DNA from: Streptomyces sp. LaPpAH-108
Lineage (GTDB): Bacteria > Actinomycetota > Actinomycetes > Streptomycetales > Streptomycetaceae
Length of the DNA stretch: 64,000 nucleotides
Assembly: GCF_000373625.1 (NCBI RefSeq)
Contig: NZ_KB891994.1
Location: 124,001 to 188,000 of the forward strand
Reading direction: 5' to 3'
Every line of letters starts with the position of its first letter. Position 1 is the first letter of the stretch. Made by a program: the position numbers and the translations under genes. Shown here in pieces: positions 47,392-55,665 of this stretch. The notes below the pieces were generated by a model. The model was not told the origin of the DNA, ran no database searches, and saw only the letters and a program-made list of their open reading frames with translations.

Positions 47392-48429
47392 TCAAGCGCG
47401 GGTAACCGCCCCGGCCGGAGCCCCGCGTCGGAAGACGTCCTTCAGGTAGACCACGAGCGCGGCGGCCAGCACCCACAGGGGCAGGATCACCAGGGCCCGG
47501 GTCAGGCCGTCGTCGTGGAAGCGGGACAGGCCCTGGATGGCGCGTACGCCCACGCCGACCGGCAGGATCTGGGACAGGGGGCTCAGCCAGGCGGGGAGGT
47601 AGGCGGGGGGCATGGTGCCGCCGCTGGTGCTGTTGCCGAGGATCAGCAGGAGGACCGACGCGATACTGACGCCCGCGGAGCCGAAGAGCCGCAGGAGGGC
47701 CATGGTCGTGGCGCCGACCGCGACGCCCATCAGTGCCACGACGAGGGCGAGGAGGGGGAAGGGGCCGGGCAGCGCGCCGAAGCCCGGGTCGCCCGCGATG
47801 GCGGTGACCAGGATGCCGCCGACGGCGCCGAACAGGGCCAGGCTGGCCATACGCCAGCGGTACGGGAGCCGGGGCGCGAGCTGGTACGTCGTCATACCGA
47901 AGAGGTATCCGGCCAGGACCAGCCCGAAGGCCGCGTAGAACACCGAGAGGCCCCGGGTGTCTCCCGGCGCGGCCGGGGCCACGTCCTCGGGGGAGAGGGC
48001 ATGGTGCTCCGCGTGTGCCGCGGCGCCGAAGGCGGTGGTCACGGTCCCGGTGACGGAGGCCCCGTTGGCGCTGCCGTAGAGCAGCTTCCCGTTGCCGAGG
48101 TAAGCCGCGTACACGGATCGGTCCTGGACCGCCTGCCGGGCGGTGGACGCGTCCGGGTAGGTCACGAGCGCGAAGCCGCCGGGAACGGCACGGGCGAGGT
48201 CCTGGCGCAGATGGGTCTGGTGCGTGCCGGTCTCCGTCGTGCCCACGCGGAGTTGGTGGGGGCGCGGTGCGTGGAAGGCGGCGAGATAGACGCTGACGAA
48301 CACGGCGCCGATCAGCAGGACGACAGCCACGGGAAGCAGCACGGCACGCCAGGTCCCGGAGGGGGAGGCAGGGGTGGCTGGGTCCGGGACGTGCCGGTGA
48401 GGTCGGTGGGTGGCGACTTGCTGGGACAA
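47392..48429 (-). CDS. ABC-2-type / YhgE-like membrane protein
   Basis: 345 residues; no ATG or GTG fits the start, and TTG 48429 with AGGATC upstream is proposed. One N-terminal helix (AVLLPVAVVLLIGAVFVSVYL) is followed by an extracellular domain (~45-140) and five C-terminal helices (LSVFYAAFGLVLAGYLFG, LFGAVGGILVTAIAG, LLALVVALMGVAVGATTMAL, LILPLWVLAAALVVYL). YLPAWLSPLSQILPVGVGVRAIQ is a hallmark of ABC-2/YhgE-Pip membrane proteins. No ATPase gene is adjacent. It probably shares an operon with the epimerase upstream. Confidence 0.8.
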   Translation of the reverse strand: MSQQVATHRPHRHVPDPATPASPSGTWRAVLLPVAVVLLIGAVFVSVYLAAFHAPRPHQLRVGTTETGTHQTHLRQDLARAVPGGFALVTYPDASTARQAVQDRSVYAAYLGNGKLLYGSANGASVTGTVTTAFGAAAHAEHHALSPEDVAPAAPGDTRGLSVFYAAFGLVLAGYLFGMTTYQLAPRLPYRWRMASLALFGAVGGILVTAIAGDPGFGALPGPFPLLALVVALMGVAVGATTMALLRLFGSAGVSIASVLLLILGNSTSGGTMPPAYLPAWLSPLSQILPVGVGVRAIQGLSRFHDDGLTRALVILPLWVLAAALVVYLKDVFRRGAPAGAVTRA

Positions 48430-48545
48430 AGAAGTGATCCTGGGGAAGAAGGTGACGGCGACAGGCGGCCGGTCGCGGCGGAGCCGGGTCGGACGGGCCG
48501 AGGGGTTCCGTGCCGCGACCGGCCTGCGCGACCGGCCTGGGTGAG

Positions 48546-49520
48546 TCAGAGCGAGACTTGGGAGGCCGCGGCCTGGCGCTTGGGCTCGGGGTAGACGGTC
48601 CCGAGGTCGAGCGGCGCGGGCAGCTGCGCGAGGGTGTCGATCACACCGGGGCGATGCGGCTGCCAGCCCAGCTCCGTGCGGGCCTTGTCCGAGGAGGCAC
48701 GGCAGTTGAGCCAGAAGTCGAGTTCGTTGGCGCGTCCGTTGAGTGCGCGCATCGTCGGATAGTCGACCAGCTCGACCTCGCCGCCGAGACCGGCCGCGCG
48801 GCTCACCGCCCGGGCGACCTCCATCTGCGGCACCGTGTCGGTCGCGCCGATGAACAGGCCGCGCGTGTCCGGGGCGTTGAGGGCGAGCGCGTACAGATCG
48901 GCGAGGTCGTCGACGTGGACATAGGTGAACGCGTTGTCCCCGGGCGCCACGGCGGCCACGAAACCGTGCTGCCGAACACCGTTGAACAGACGGGCGATCG
49001 GTCCGATGTAGCCGCCGCCACGGCCGTACAGCTGCCCGGGAGCGAGGATGATCGTCCGCACCGCGTCGGCGGACATCAACTTCCGGTAGATCTCGACCAG
49101 ATGCGCGTAGAAGTAGGGCGGGGCGACGGGGTCGGCCTCGGTGACCACGCGCTCCGGGACCATGATGCCCGTGTCGAGCCACATCCCGGTGCCACCGGTG
49201 TAGAGGTACGGCTTGTCCGTGCCCGCCAGCGCGTCGAGGATCACGTCCGTGGTCCGCATCGCCGCGTCGACGGTCTCGAGCGCCTGAGCCAGAAAACCGC
49301 CCGTGGCGATCTGCACCACGGCGTCGGCGTCCCGCGCGGCCCGCGCGAGGACCGCGGTGTCTCCCATCGCGCCGCGCACCGGGGTCACCCCCATGTCCGA
49401 CAGTGCCGCTACCGAGGCGTCCGAACGGGCCAGTCCGGACAGCACATGACCATCGGCCCGCAGGCGCTCCGCGACGACCGAGCCGATGTAGCCCGTCGCG
49501 CCGATGACGAAGATCTTCAT
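48546..49520 (-). CDS. NAD-dependent epimerase/dehydratase family protein
   Basis: 324 residues. The Rossmann motif is MKIFVIGATGYIGSVVAERL. The active-site Tyr is near PPYFYAHLVEIYRKLMSAD (YRKLM could supply Tyr-x3-Lys-like residues). ILAPGQLYGRGGGYIGP and AFTYVHVDDLADLYALAL are typical of atypical SDRs that act on small ketones or nucleotide sugars. It is divergent from a TetR gene with an operator-like palindrome 23 bp upstream of its start, so it is probably the main target of that regulator. Substrate unknown. Confidence 0.9.
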   Translation of the reverse strand: MKIFVIGATGYIGSVVAERLRADGHVLSGLARSDASVAALSDMGVTPVRGAMGDTAVLARAARDADAVVQIATGGFLAQALETVDAAMRTTDVILDALAGTDKPYLYTGGTGMWLDTGIMVPERVVTEADPVAPPYFYAHLVEIYRKLMSADAVRTIILAPGQLYGRGGGYIGPIARLFNGVRQHGFVAAVAPGDNAFTYVHVDDLADLYALALNAPDTRGLFIGATDTVPQMEVARAVSRAAGLGGEVELVDYPTMRALNGRANELDFWLNCRASSDKARTELGWQPHRPGVIDTLAQLPAPLDLGTVYPEPKRQAAASQVSL

Positions 49521-49839
49521 TCCGCACCTCTCGTCTCACTAACGCACATTGCTGTGCGATAAGCCGATGGTAGCCGCGCCCCAGGAGGCGGGGCAAAAGG
49601 AGGACCACCGGTTCCGCGGTCGTTCTCAGGGACCGGCACAGATCGCGCGACGGCGCGTTCGGCGTCCGACGCGGCTGCCACCGGACGGGAAAAACAGGAG
49701 GTCACAGGGTGTGCGGCCGGGCCCGCAGAAGCCATGCGCATGCCGCTTGAGCGCCCGTCAGGCGTCGGCACGGACGGAGCGGACCACCCTCATATCCGGC
49801 GGGCCGACCAGCAGCTACGACCTGGGACTATCCACTAAT
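49521..49839. other. 319-bp intergenic region between epimerase and TetR genes
   Basis: Divergent promoter region. It holds the palindrome at 49543-49558 and, near the TetR start, atatgcacagtgtg with the same GCACA half. Between 49570 and 49790 I see no coding pattern or repeat. Confidence 0.5.
49543..49558. promoter_or_regulatory. TetR operator candidate cgcaca-N4-tgtgcg
   Basis: Perfect six-base arms (49543-49548, 49553-49558) with spacer ttgc, 23 bp upstream of the epimerase start. A GCACA half site also lies at the TetR start codon (49840). Good candidate for binding by the divergent TetR protein at both promoters. Confidence 0.55.
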
Positions 49840-50427
49840 ATGCACAGTGTGACCGACCTCATCACTCGTCGCACCGGGGGCCGAAGCGCCCGGGTGCGAC
49901 GCGCGGTCCTGGACGCGGCGGCGGAGCTGCTGATCGAGTCGGGCCTCGACGCCACGACGATCCCGGCGATCGCCGAACGTTCCGGCGTGCACCACACGTC
50001 GATCTACCGGCGGTGGGACAGCCGCGGCAGCCTCCTCCGCGAGGTGCTGCTCGAAGCCGTCGACCTCGCCGTCCCGGTGCCGGACACGGGAGATCTCCGG
50101 TCGGATCTCATCGACCTCTTCGAAGAGGTCCGTGATCTCCTGGAGTCCCCCATGGGGAAGGTCCTGTTCGACGTCATACGGAGTACGGACGACTCGCTCG
50201 CCGACCTCCGGGGCGGCTACTGGCACACCCGGCTCGAGCAGTGCGCGATCGTGATCGAGCGGGCCCGTGAACGTGACGGGATTCCGGAGAGCGTGGACTC
50301 ACGCGTGATCTTCGAAATGCTCGTCGGCCCGCTCCACGCCCGTGCGCTCATGAGCAACGAACCCCTGGGAACAGTCGACGCCCGCCTCGTCGTGGACACC
50401 GTCCTGAACGGCATGCTGACCGGCTGA
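49840..50427 (+). CDS. TetR/AcrR-family regulator
   Basis: 195 residues from ATG 49840; GTG 49849 is an alternative. The DNA-binding domain is ARVRRAVLDAAAELLIESGLD, TTIPAIAERSGVHHTSIYRRWDSRGSLLREVL. The C-terminal domain resembles TetR_C_11-type ligand domains (RSDLIDLFEEVRDLLESPMG, LHARALMSNEPL). Divergent position relative to the epimerase/ABC-2 pair, with a palindrome between, suggests repression of those genes. Confidence 0.92.
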   Translation: MHSVTDLITRRTGGRSARVRRAVLDAAAELLIESGLDATTIPAIAERSGVHHTSIYRRWDSRGSLLREVLLEAVDLAVPVPDTGDLRSDLIDLFEEVRDLLESPMGKVLFDVIRSTDDSLADLRGGYWHTRLEQCAIVIERARERDGIPESVDSRVIFEMLVGPLHARALMSNEPLGTVDARLVVDTVLNGMLTG

Positions 50428-50491
50428 CCGGGCGGAACACCGTCCGCGCATTCGCACAACGCATTCGACACAACGCGATCAGGACAACGCG

Positions 50492-50526
50492 GCGAGGGCC
50501 CCGACCTTGATGGTCGAGGCCCTCGC
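50492..50526. terminator. Hairpin between TetR gene and tRNA-Leu
   Basis: Stem gcgagggcc / ggccctcgc with further ccgacc/ggtcg pairing and a ttgat loop, one mismatch. Could end transcripts from the TetR gene or the tRNA gene. Confidence 0.65.
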
Positions 50527-50548
50527 ATCCGTATCGCTACGGCAGGTG

Positions 50549-50633
50549 TGTCCGAGGGGGGACTTGAACCCCCACGCCCGATAAAGGGCACTAGCACCTC
50601 AAGCTAGCGCGTCTGCCATTCCGCCACCCGGAC
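50549..50633 (-). tRNA. tRNA-Leu (anticodon GAG)
   Basis: 85 nucleotides. The acceptor stem pairs GTCCGGG with CTCGGAC, the discriminator is A, the anticodon arm is CTAGC-TTGAGGT-GCTAG with anticodon GAG (reads CTC), there is a long variable arm as expected for Leu, and the T-arm has GGGGG-TTCAAGT-CCCCC. CCA is not encoded. No duplicated 3' segment that would mark an integrated element was noticed within the window. Confidence 0.95.
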
Positions 50634-50793
50634 CAGGTGTCTGTCGCCTTCGGGGTGTGTTCCCCGCGGCGACATGGACAACAATACCAAGGTTTCGGAG
50701 TGCGTTTCACCTGCGTATTCGTGCCGTGGGAGGGGGGTGGACCTGGGGGTACGGAGTGTCAGCGAGCGGTAGCCGCGCGTGAGCGGGGCGGGG

Positions 50794-51741
50794 TCACGGG
50801 CAGCGGATGACCTGGCCCGCGTACGAGAGGTTGCCGCCGAAGCCGAAGAGGAGGACGGGGTCGCCGGTGCGGACGGCGCCCTGTTCGACGAGCTTGGAGA
50901 GGGCGAGGGGGATGCTGGCGGCGGAGGTGTTGCCGGACTCGGTGACGTCGCGGGCGACAACCGCGTTCACGGCGCCGATCTTGTGGGCCAGGGGCTCGAT
51001 GATGCGCAGGTTGGCCTGGTGGAGGACGACGGCCGCGAGGTCGGCGGGCTCGATGCCGGACCTCTCGCAGGCCCGGCGGGCGATCGGGGGCAGCTGCGTG
51101 GTGGCCCAGCGGTACACGCTCTGGCCCTCCTGGGCGAACCTCGGCGGCGTGCCCTCGATACGCACGGCGTTGCCCATCTCCGGCACCGAGCCCCACAGCA
51201 CCGGGCCGATGCCGGGCTCCTGATCCGCCGTACACGCCTCAACCACGGCCGCACCCGCCCCGTCGCCGACCAGGACGCAGGTCGTACGGTCGCTCCAGTC
51301 GGTGACCTCGGACATCTTGTCCGCGCCGATGACCAGCGCACGCGTCGCCGCGCCCGCGCGGACCGTGTGGTCGGCGGTCGCCAGCGCGTGGGTGAACCCG
51401 GCGCAGACCACGTTGACGTCCATCGCGGCCGGCTGCGGGATGCCGAGGCGGGCGGCGACGCGGGCGGCGGTGTTCGGGGAGCGGTCGATGGCCGTGGACG
51501 TGGCGACCAGGACCAGGTCGATGTCCTCGGGGGCCAGGCCCGCCGCCGCGAGGGCCTTGGCGGCGGCGTGCGCGGCCAGCTCGTCCACCGGCTCGTCGGG
51601 GCCCGCGATGTGCCGCGTACGGATGCCGACCCGGCTGGTGATCCATGCGTCGCTGGTGTCGACCATGCCCGCCAGGTCCTCGTTGGTGAGCACCTTGGCG
51701 GGCTGGTAGTGCCCGATCGCGGTGATGCGCGAGCCGATCAT
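50794..51741 (-). CDS. Beta-ketoacyl-ACP synthase III (FabH-like)
   Basis: 315 residues. The catalytic triad is visible: Cys in DVNVVCAGFTHALA, His in VVLHQANLRI and Asn in ESGNTSAASIPLAL. The N-terminus ITAIGHYQPAKVLTNEDLA and SRVGIRTRHIA are typical of KASIII. It would condense an acyl-CoA starter with malonyl-ACP. There are no fatty-acid or polyketide genes beside it, so it may start a separate pathway or serve membrane lipid synthesis. It has its own promoter region (189 bp upstream to the next gene). Confidence 0.92.
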   Translation of the reverse strand: MIGSRITAIGHYQPAKVLTNEDLAGMVDTSDAWITSRVGIRTRHIAGPDEPVDELAAHAAAKALAAAGLAPEDIDLVLVATSTAIDRSPNTAARVAARLGIPQPAAMDVNVVCAGFTHALATADHTVRAGAATRALVIGADKMSEVTDWSDRTTCVLVGDGAGAAVVEACTADQEPGIGPVLWGSVPEMGNAVRIEGTPPRFAQEGQSVYRWATTQLPPIARRACERSGIEPADLAAVVLHQANLRIIEPLAHKIGAVNAVVARDVTESGNTSAASIPLALSKLVEQGAVRTGDPVLLFGFGGNLSYAGQVIRCP

Positions 51742-51930
51742 GTCGAGGTCCCCTTGTCGCCGTAAGTCACGGGACCGTCCAGTCTGATCAGTGACTCACG
51801 GGTACGCGGACACGTGAAGCCACAGGAATCGGGCATCCGAGTTGTCGGCTTCCCGCAGACCCTCGGATGTCCGCATACTCAGCGTTCCGAGCCCGCCGGG
51901 CTCAGGCCCACGGTCCGTGACACCGGCCGC

Positions 51931-52080
51931 TCACCCCGTGAAGAGCTGGGTCGCCTTCCGTACGAGTTCGTACAGCCCGTAGGCCAGCGGCGCCGACACC
52001 CACAGCCAGGCGAAGACGATCAGGCCCCGCAGATCGCGCGGGGCGCTCTCGGGATCACGCGGGCTGCTCTCGCCGGCCAT
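51931..52080 (-). CDS. Small membrane subunit of an OFA-type MFS transporter
   Basis: 49 residues from ATG 52080, after AAGGAGG that lies inside the end of the MFS gene. The sequence is a hydrophilic N-terminus (MAGESSPRDPESAPRDLRG) followed by one transmembrane helix (LIVFAWLWVSAPLAYGLYEL) and a short basic tail. It overlaps the OFA transporter gene by 26 bp. Small single-helix proteins in this position are known as MFS small subunits in Streptomyces. It is easily missed because of its size. Confidence 0.8.
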   Translation of the reverse strand: MAGESSPRDPESAPRDLRGLIVFAWLWVSAPLAYGLYELVRKATQLFTG

Positions 52081-53389
52081 CGGCGGCCTCCTTCGGGTCG
52101 GGCACGTGGTGCCGGTCGTGGACGGGTCGGACGAGTTCGTTGGCGGCGAAGCCGACGAGGAGCAGGCCGATCATGATGGCGAAGGAGAGCCCGTACAGGG
52201 CGGGGCCGTGTTTGCCCGCGTCCTCCTGCCGGTCGGCGATCCAGTTGACGATCAGCGGGCCGAGGACGCCCGCGGTGGACCAGGCGGTGAGCAGGCGGCC
52301 GTGGATGGCGCCCACCTCGTACGTGCCGAAGAGGTCCTTCAGATAGGCGGGGATCGTGGCGAAGCCGCCGCCGTAGAAGGAGAGGATCACCAGGGCGCAG
52401 AGCACGAAGAGGGGCTTGGCGGTGTCGCCGAACAGGGCGATCAGGAGGTACATCAGCGCGCCGACGCCGAGGTAGACGCGGTAGATGTTCTTGCGGCCGA
52501 TCAGGTCGGAGGCGGACGACCAGCCGATGCGGCCCGCCATGTTCGCCGCCGAGAGAAGGGCCACGAAGCCCGCCGCCGCCGACACGGAGACCGGGGCGGA
52601 GCTGTCCGCGAAGAAGTCCGTGATCATCGGGGCGGCCTTCTCCAGGATGCCGATGCCCGCCGTGACGTTGGTGCACAGGACGACCCACAGACACCAGAAC
52701 TGCGGGGTGCGCACCGCGCTGCGGGCGGAGACCCGGATGCCGGTGGGTACGGCGGCCACCGCCTCGCCCGTCGGCCGCTCGGGCGCGCGCGGGACGCGGA
52801 TCAGCAGCACGCCGAGGGTCATGAACACGGCGTACGACAGTCCGTGGACGAGGAACGCGAGGGCGATCCCGTGCGGTCCCGTGCCGAAGGACTCCAGCAT
52901 CTGGGCCGACCACGGCGAGGCGATCAGGGCGCCACCGCCGAAGCCCATGATGGCGATGCCGGTGGCCATGCCGGGCCGGTCCGGGAACCACTTCATCAGG
53001 GTGGAGACGGGCGAGATGTAGCCGATGCCGAGGCCGATGCCCCCGACGAAGCCGTAGCCGAGGACGATCAGCCAGTACTGCTCGGTCTGCGCGCCGAGCG
53101 CGGAGATCAGGAACCCGGAGGAGAAGCAGACCAGGGCCACGGTCATCGCCCAGCGCGGGCCGTTGCGCTCGACGAGCGTGCCGCCGAACGCGGCGGACAG
53201 GCCGAGCATCACGATCGCCAGCTGGAACGGCAGCGCGCTCTGCGTGCCGTCCAGGTGCAGCGCGGATTCCAGGGGCGGCTTGAACACGCTCCAGGCGTAG
53301 GCCTGGCCGATGGACAGATGGACGGAGAGGGCGGCGGGCGGGACCAGCCACCGGCTCCAGCCCGCGGATGCGACAGGGGGGCTGCTCAT
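52055..53389 (-). CDS. OFA-family MFS transporter (oxalate/formate antiporter-like)
   Basis: 444 residues, 12 helices. OFA landmarks: LSVHLSIGQAYAWSVFKPPL near the N-terminus, GGTLVERNGPRWAM between helices 2 and 3, YGFVGGIGLGIGYISPVSTL and KWFPDRPGMATGIAIMGFG. Such carriers move small carboxylates. The C-terminal end overlaps the small-subunit gene. The likely solute is a mono- or dicarboxylate, but no catabolic gene nearby identifies it. Confidence 0.93.
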   Translation of the reverse strand: MSSPPVASAGWSRWLVPPAALSVHLSIGQAYAWSVFKPPLESALHLDGTQSALPFQLAIVMLGLSAAFGGTLVERNGPRWAMTVALVCFSSGFLISALGAQTEQYWLIVLGYGFVGGIGLGIGYISPVSTLMKWFPDRPGMATGIAIMGFGGGALIASPWSAQMLESFGTGPHGIALAFLVHGLSYAVFMTLGVLLIRVPRAPERPTGEAVAAVPTGIRVSARSAVRTPQFWCLWVVLCTNVTAGIGILEKAAPMITDFFADSSAPVSVSAAAGFVALLSAANMAGRIGWSSASDLIGRKNIYRVYLGVGALMYLLIALFGDTAKPLFVLCALVILSFYGGGFATIPAYLKDLFGTYEVGAIHGRLLTAWSTAGVLGPLIVNWIADRQEDAGKHGPALYGLSFAIMIGLLLVGFAANELVRPVHDRHHVPDPKEAADGRREQPA

Positions 53390-53635
53390 GGGGCCGGACG
53401 GTAGGGCGGGGCACGGGAGTTGAGAAGGTGGCGGGGCGGCGGGATGCGGTGAGCGGTAGGCGTCGTGCGTCCAGCGGTCGGTACGGACCTGGCCACCGGC
53501 CGCCGCGCCAGTGCCGCTCGGCCTCGCATCGGGGCCGCTCAGCGGCTACGACGGTGCCCCTCAGCCGCTACAGCGGTGCCGCCCGGCCGTCGCGTCGGCG
53601 CCGCTCACCTCCTACGACGCCCTACGACGGCTCCC

Positions 53636-54166
53636 TCACTCCCCCGCCCCGAACCGCACCTCCGCCGCCCGCACCACGGTCCCCAGCCTCGGGAAGTCCA
53701 GCCGTACCGACGCCTCGTGCTCGGCAGCCGTGAACGCGGACATGGCGTCCTCCGCGAAGACCAGGTCGTAGCCGAGGTCGGCGGCGGCGCGGGCGGTGGA
53801 CTCGACGCCGAGGTTGGTGGTGATGCCGCCGAAGACCAGCGTGTCGATGCCGTGCTCGCGCAACCGGGCGTCCAGCTCGGTGCCCTGGAAGGCGCCGATG
53901 GTCCGCTTGACCACCTCCAGGTCGCCCGCGTGACGCAGTCCGGCGACGAGCCCGCTGCCCGGCGGCTGCTCGGCGAGGGCCGGGCGCTCGACCCGGACGA
54001 GGACGACCAGGGCGCCCTCGGCCCGGAAGACGGACGCCAACTCCTCGGCGGTGGACTGGACTTCGATGCCCTTACGGGGTTCCAGGGGCAGCGCGACGAT
54101 ACGTTCCATCAGGTCGACGAGGACGAGTGCGGTGCGCTGCGGATCGAGTACGGGAGCTGCGGTCAT
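53636..54166 (-). CDS. Isochorismatase-fold hydrolase lacking the catalytic cysteine
   Basis: 176 residues. TALVLVDLMERIVALPL supplies the Asp, and LEVVKRTIGAFQGTEL the Lys. The third catalytic position, Cys in the usual TNxCVExT motif, is Gly here: GITTNLGVESTARAAADLGY. Otherwise the fold is complete. Enzymes with this substitution cannot form the thioacyl intermediate and may act like isochorismatase, or be non-catalytic. It stands alone between transporters. Confidence 0.9.
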   Translation of the reverse strand: MTAAPVLDPQRTALVLVDLMERIVALPLEPRKGIEVQSTAEELASVFRAEGALVVLVRVERPALAEQPPGSGLVAGLRHAGDLEVVKRTIGAFQGTELDARLREHGIDTLVFGGITTNLGVESTARAAADLGYDLVFAEDAMSAFTAAEHEASVRLDFPRLGTVVRAAEVRFGAGE

Positions 54167-54300
54167 GACGGAACGTTAGCCGTCGCCCCCGGTCCGTGGC
54201 GCTAATCCGGGTCAACGGGGCGGTGAACTGAACGCGTTCGGCGGTGGGGCGGCGCAAGGATCCGGCCACCGTGCGTCACGTCACGTCACGTCGCCTCGCA

Positions 54301-55341
54301 TCACCGCGCGGACGGCCGTACGTCCGGACGGTCCGGCTCCGGCGCCCGCTCCGGCTCTTCCCCTGGCTCCGCTTCCGGGGCGTCGGCCGCCCGCCGCTTC
54401 GCGAGCACCGCGCACACCATCAGCTGCATCTGGTGGAACAGCATCAGTGGCAGCACGGCCAGCGAGGCGTGCGCGCCGAACAGCACGCTCGCCATGGGCA
54501 GCCCCGAGGCGAGGGACTTCTTGGAGCCCGCGAACTGGATCGCGACCCGGTCGGCGCGGCCGAAGCCGAGCGCCCGGGCGCCGTACCAGCTCACGCAGAG
54601 CATCACGGCGAGCAGCACCGCCTCCACACCGAGCAGCGCGCCGAGCCGCAGCGGGCTCACCTGGTGCCAGATGCCCTGGGCCATGCCCTCGCTGAAGGCG
54701 GTGTAGACGACCAGCAGGATCGAGCCCCGGTCGACCAGGCCGAGCACCTTCTTGTGACGGGCGACGAAGCCGCCGATCCAGCGCCGGAGCAGCTGCCCGG
54801 CGAGGAACGGCACCAGCAGCTGGAGCACGATCTTCAGGAGCGAGTCGGCGGAGAAGCCCCCGCTGCCGCCGAGCAGCGCGGCGGCGAGGAGCGGGGTGAG
54901 GACGATGCCGACGAGGGAGGAGAAGGAGCCCGCGCAGATGGCGGCGGGCACGTTGCCGCGCGCGATCGAGGTGAAGGCGATGGAGGACTGGATGGTGGAG
55001 GGGACCAGGGTGAGGAAGAGCAGGCCCTGGTAGAGCGGCTGGGTCAGGACGTGGGGGACCAGGCCCCGCGCGGCCAGGCCGAGCACCGGGAAGACGAGGA
55101 AGGTGCAGGCCAGCACGGTGAGATGGAGCCGCCAGTGGCGCAGTCCGTCCAGCGCCTCGCGGGTGGAGAGGCGGGCGCCGTAGAGGAAGAAGAGGAAGGC
55201 GATGGCCGCCGTGGCGGCGCCGGAGGCCACGTCCGCGCCGGTCCCGCGCGCCGGGAGCAGAGCCGCGACGCCCACCGTCGCGAGCAGCAGCAGGATGTAC
55301 GGGTCGACGGGCAGCCGACGGGGCAGGTGCGGGCGTTTCAC
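54301..55341 (-). CDS. SBF-like (bile acid:sodium symporter family) transporter
   Basis: 346 residues, about ten helices: ILLLLATVGVAALLPARG, AIAFLFFLYGARLSTREALDGLRHW, LLFLTLVPSTIQSSIAFTSIARGN (the conserved PST substrate loop), LLVPFLAGQLLRRWIGGFV and FAGSKKSLASGLPMASVLF. The last ~30 residues are acidic low-complexity (AEPGEEPERAPEP). Members of this SBF-like branch (about 330 residues) have unknown organic-anion substrates. Confidence 0.92.
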   Translation of the reverse strand: MKRPHLPRRLPVDPYILLLLATVGVAALLPARGTGADVASGAATAAIAFLFFLYGARLSTREALDGLRHWRLHLTVLACTFLVFPVLGLAARGLVPHVLTQPLYQGLLFLTLVPSTIQSSIAFTSIARGNVPAAICAGSFSSLVGIVLTPLLAAALLGGSGGFSADSLLKIVLQLLVPFLAGQLLRRWIGGFVARHKKVLGLVDRGSILLVVYTAFSEGMAQGIWHQVSPLRLGALLGVEAVLLAVMLCVSWYGARALGFGRADRVAIQFAGSKKSLASGLPMASVLFGAHASLAVLPLMLFHQMQLMVCAVLAKRRAADAPEAEPGEEPERAPEPDRPDVRPSAR

Positions 55342-55665
55342 GGTGCTCCGGGTGCTGGACGACGGGGACAGGGACGAGCGGAGGCCGACGAGCGACGCGG
55401 CCCGGCTTCCATGATGCCCCGCGCCCCGTGCGCCCCCTCCGGCACGGAATCACCCCTCCCGCCGCCGTCCGCCTCTTCCGGGCGCGGAATCAACCCCTGC
55501 AAAGCATGGGCTATACACCCATACCCTTGACCAAGGCTTGACGCAGGGTTGACCGGGGTACATCGTTTGTTCACATCAAAACCGCAGGTCGTTCCGGAGT
55601 CCTCGAACACCTGGCGTCGCCCGCGGCCACCGCGTCGCGCCCCTCTGGGAAGGACCGGTTCTGCC
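55342..55665. other. 324-bp leader region upstream of the Stealth gene
   Basis: Contains an imperfect palindrome atgggctatacacccat (55506-55522) and three spaced TTGAC elements (55527 to 55553), one of which could act as a -35 box for the Stealth gene. The frame open from 55549 is not supported as coding before 55666. Confidence 0.4.

Noticed and set aside
50549..50633. tRNA-Leu as an attachment site for an integrated element
   Set aside because: No integrase gene lies beside it and no second copy of the tRNA 3' end was seen in the window.
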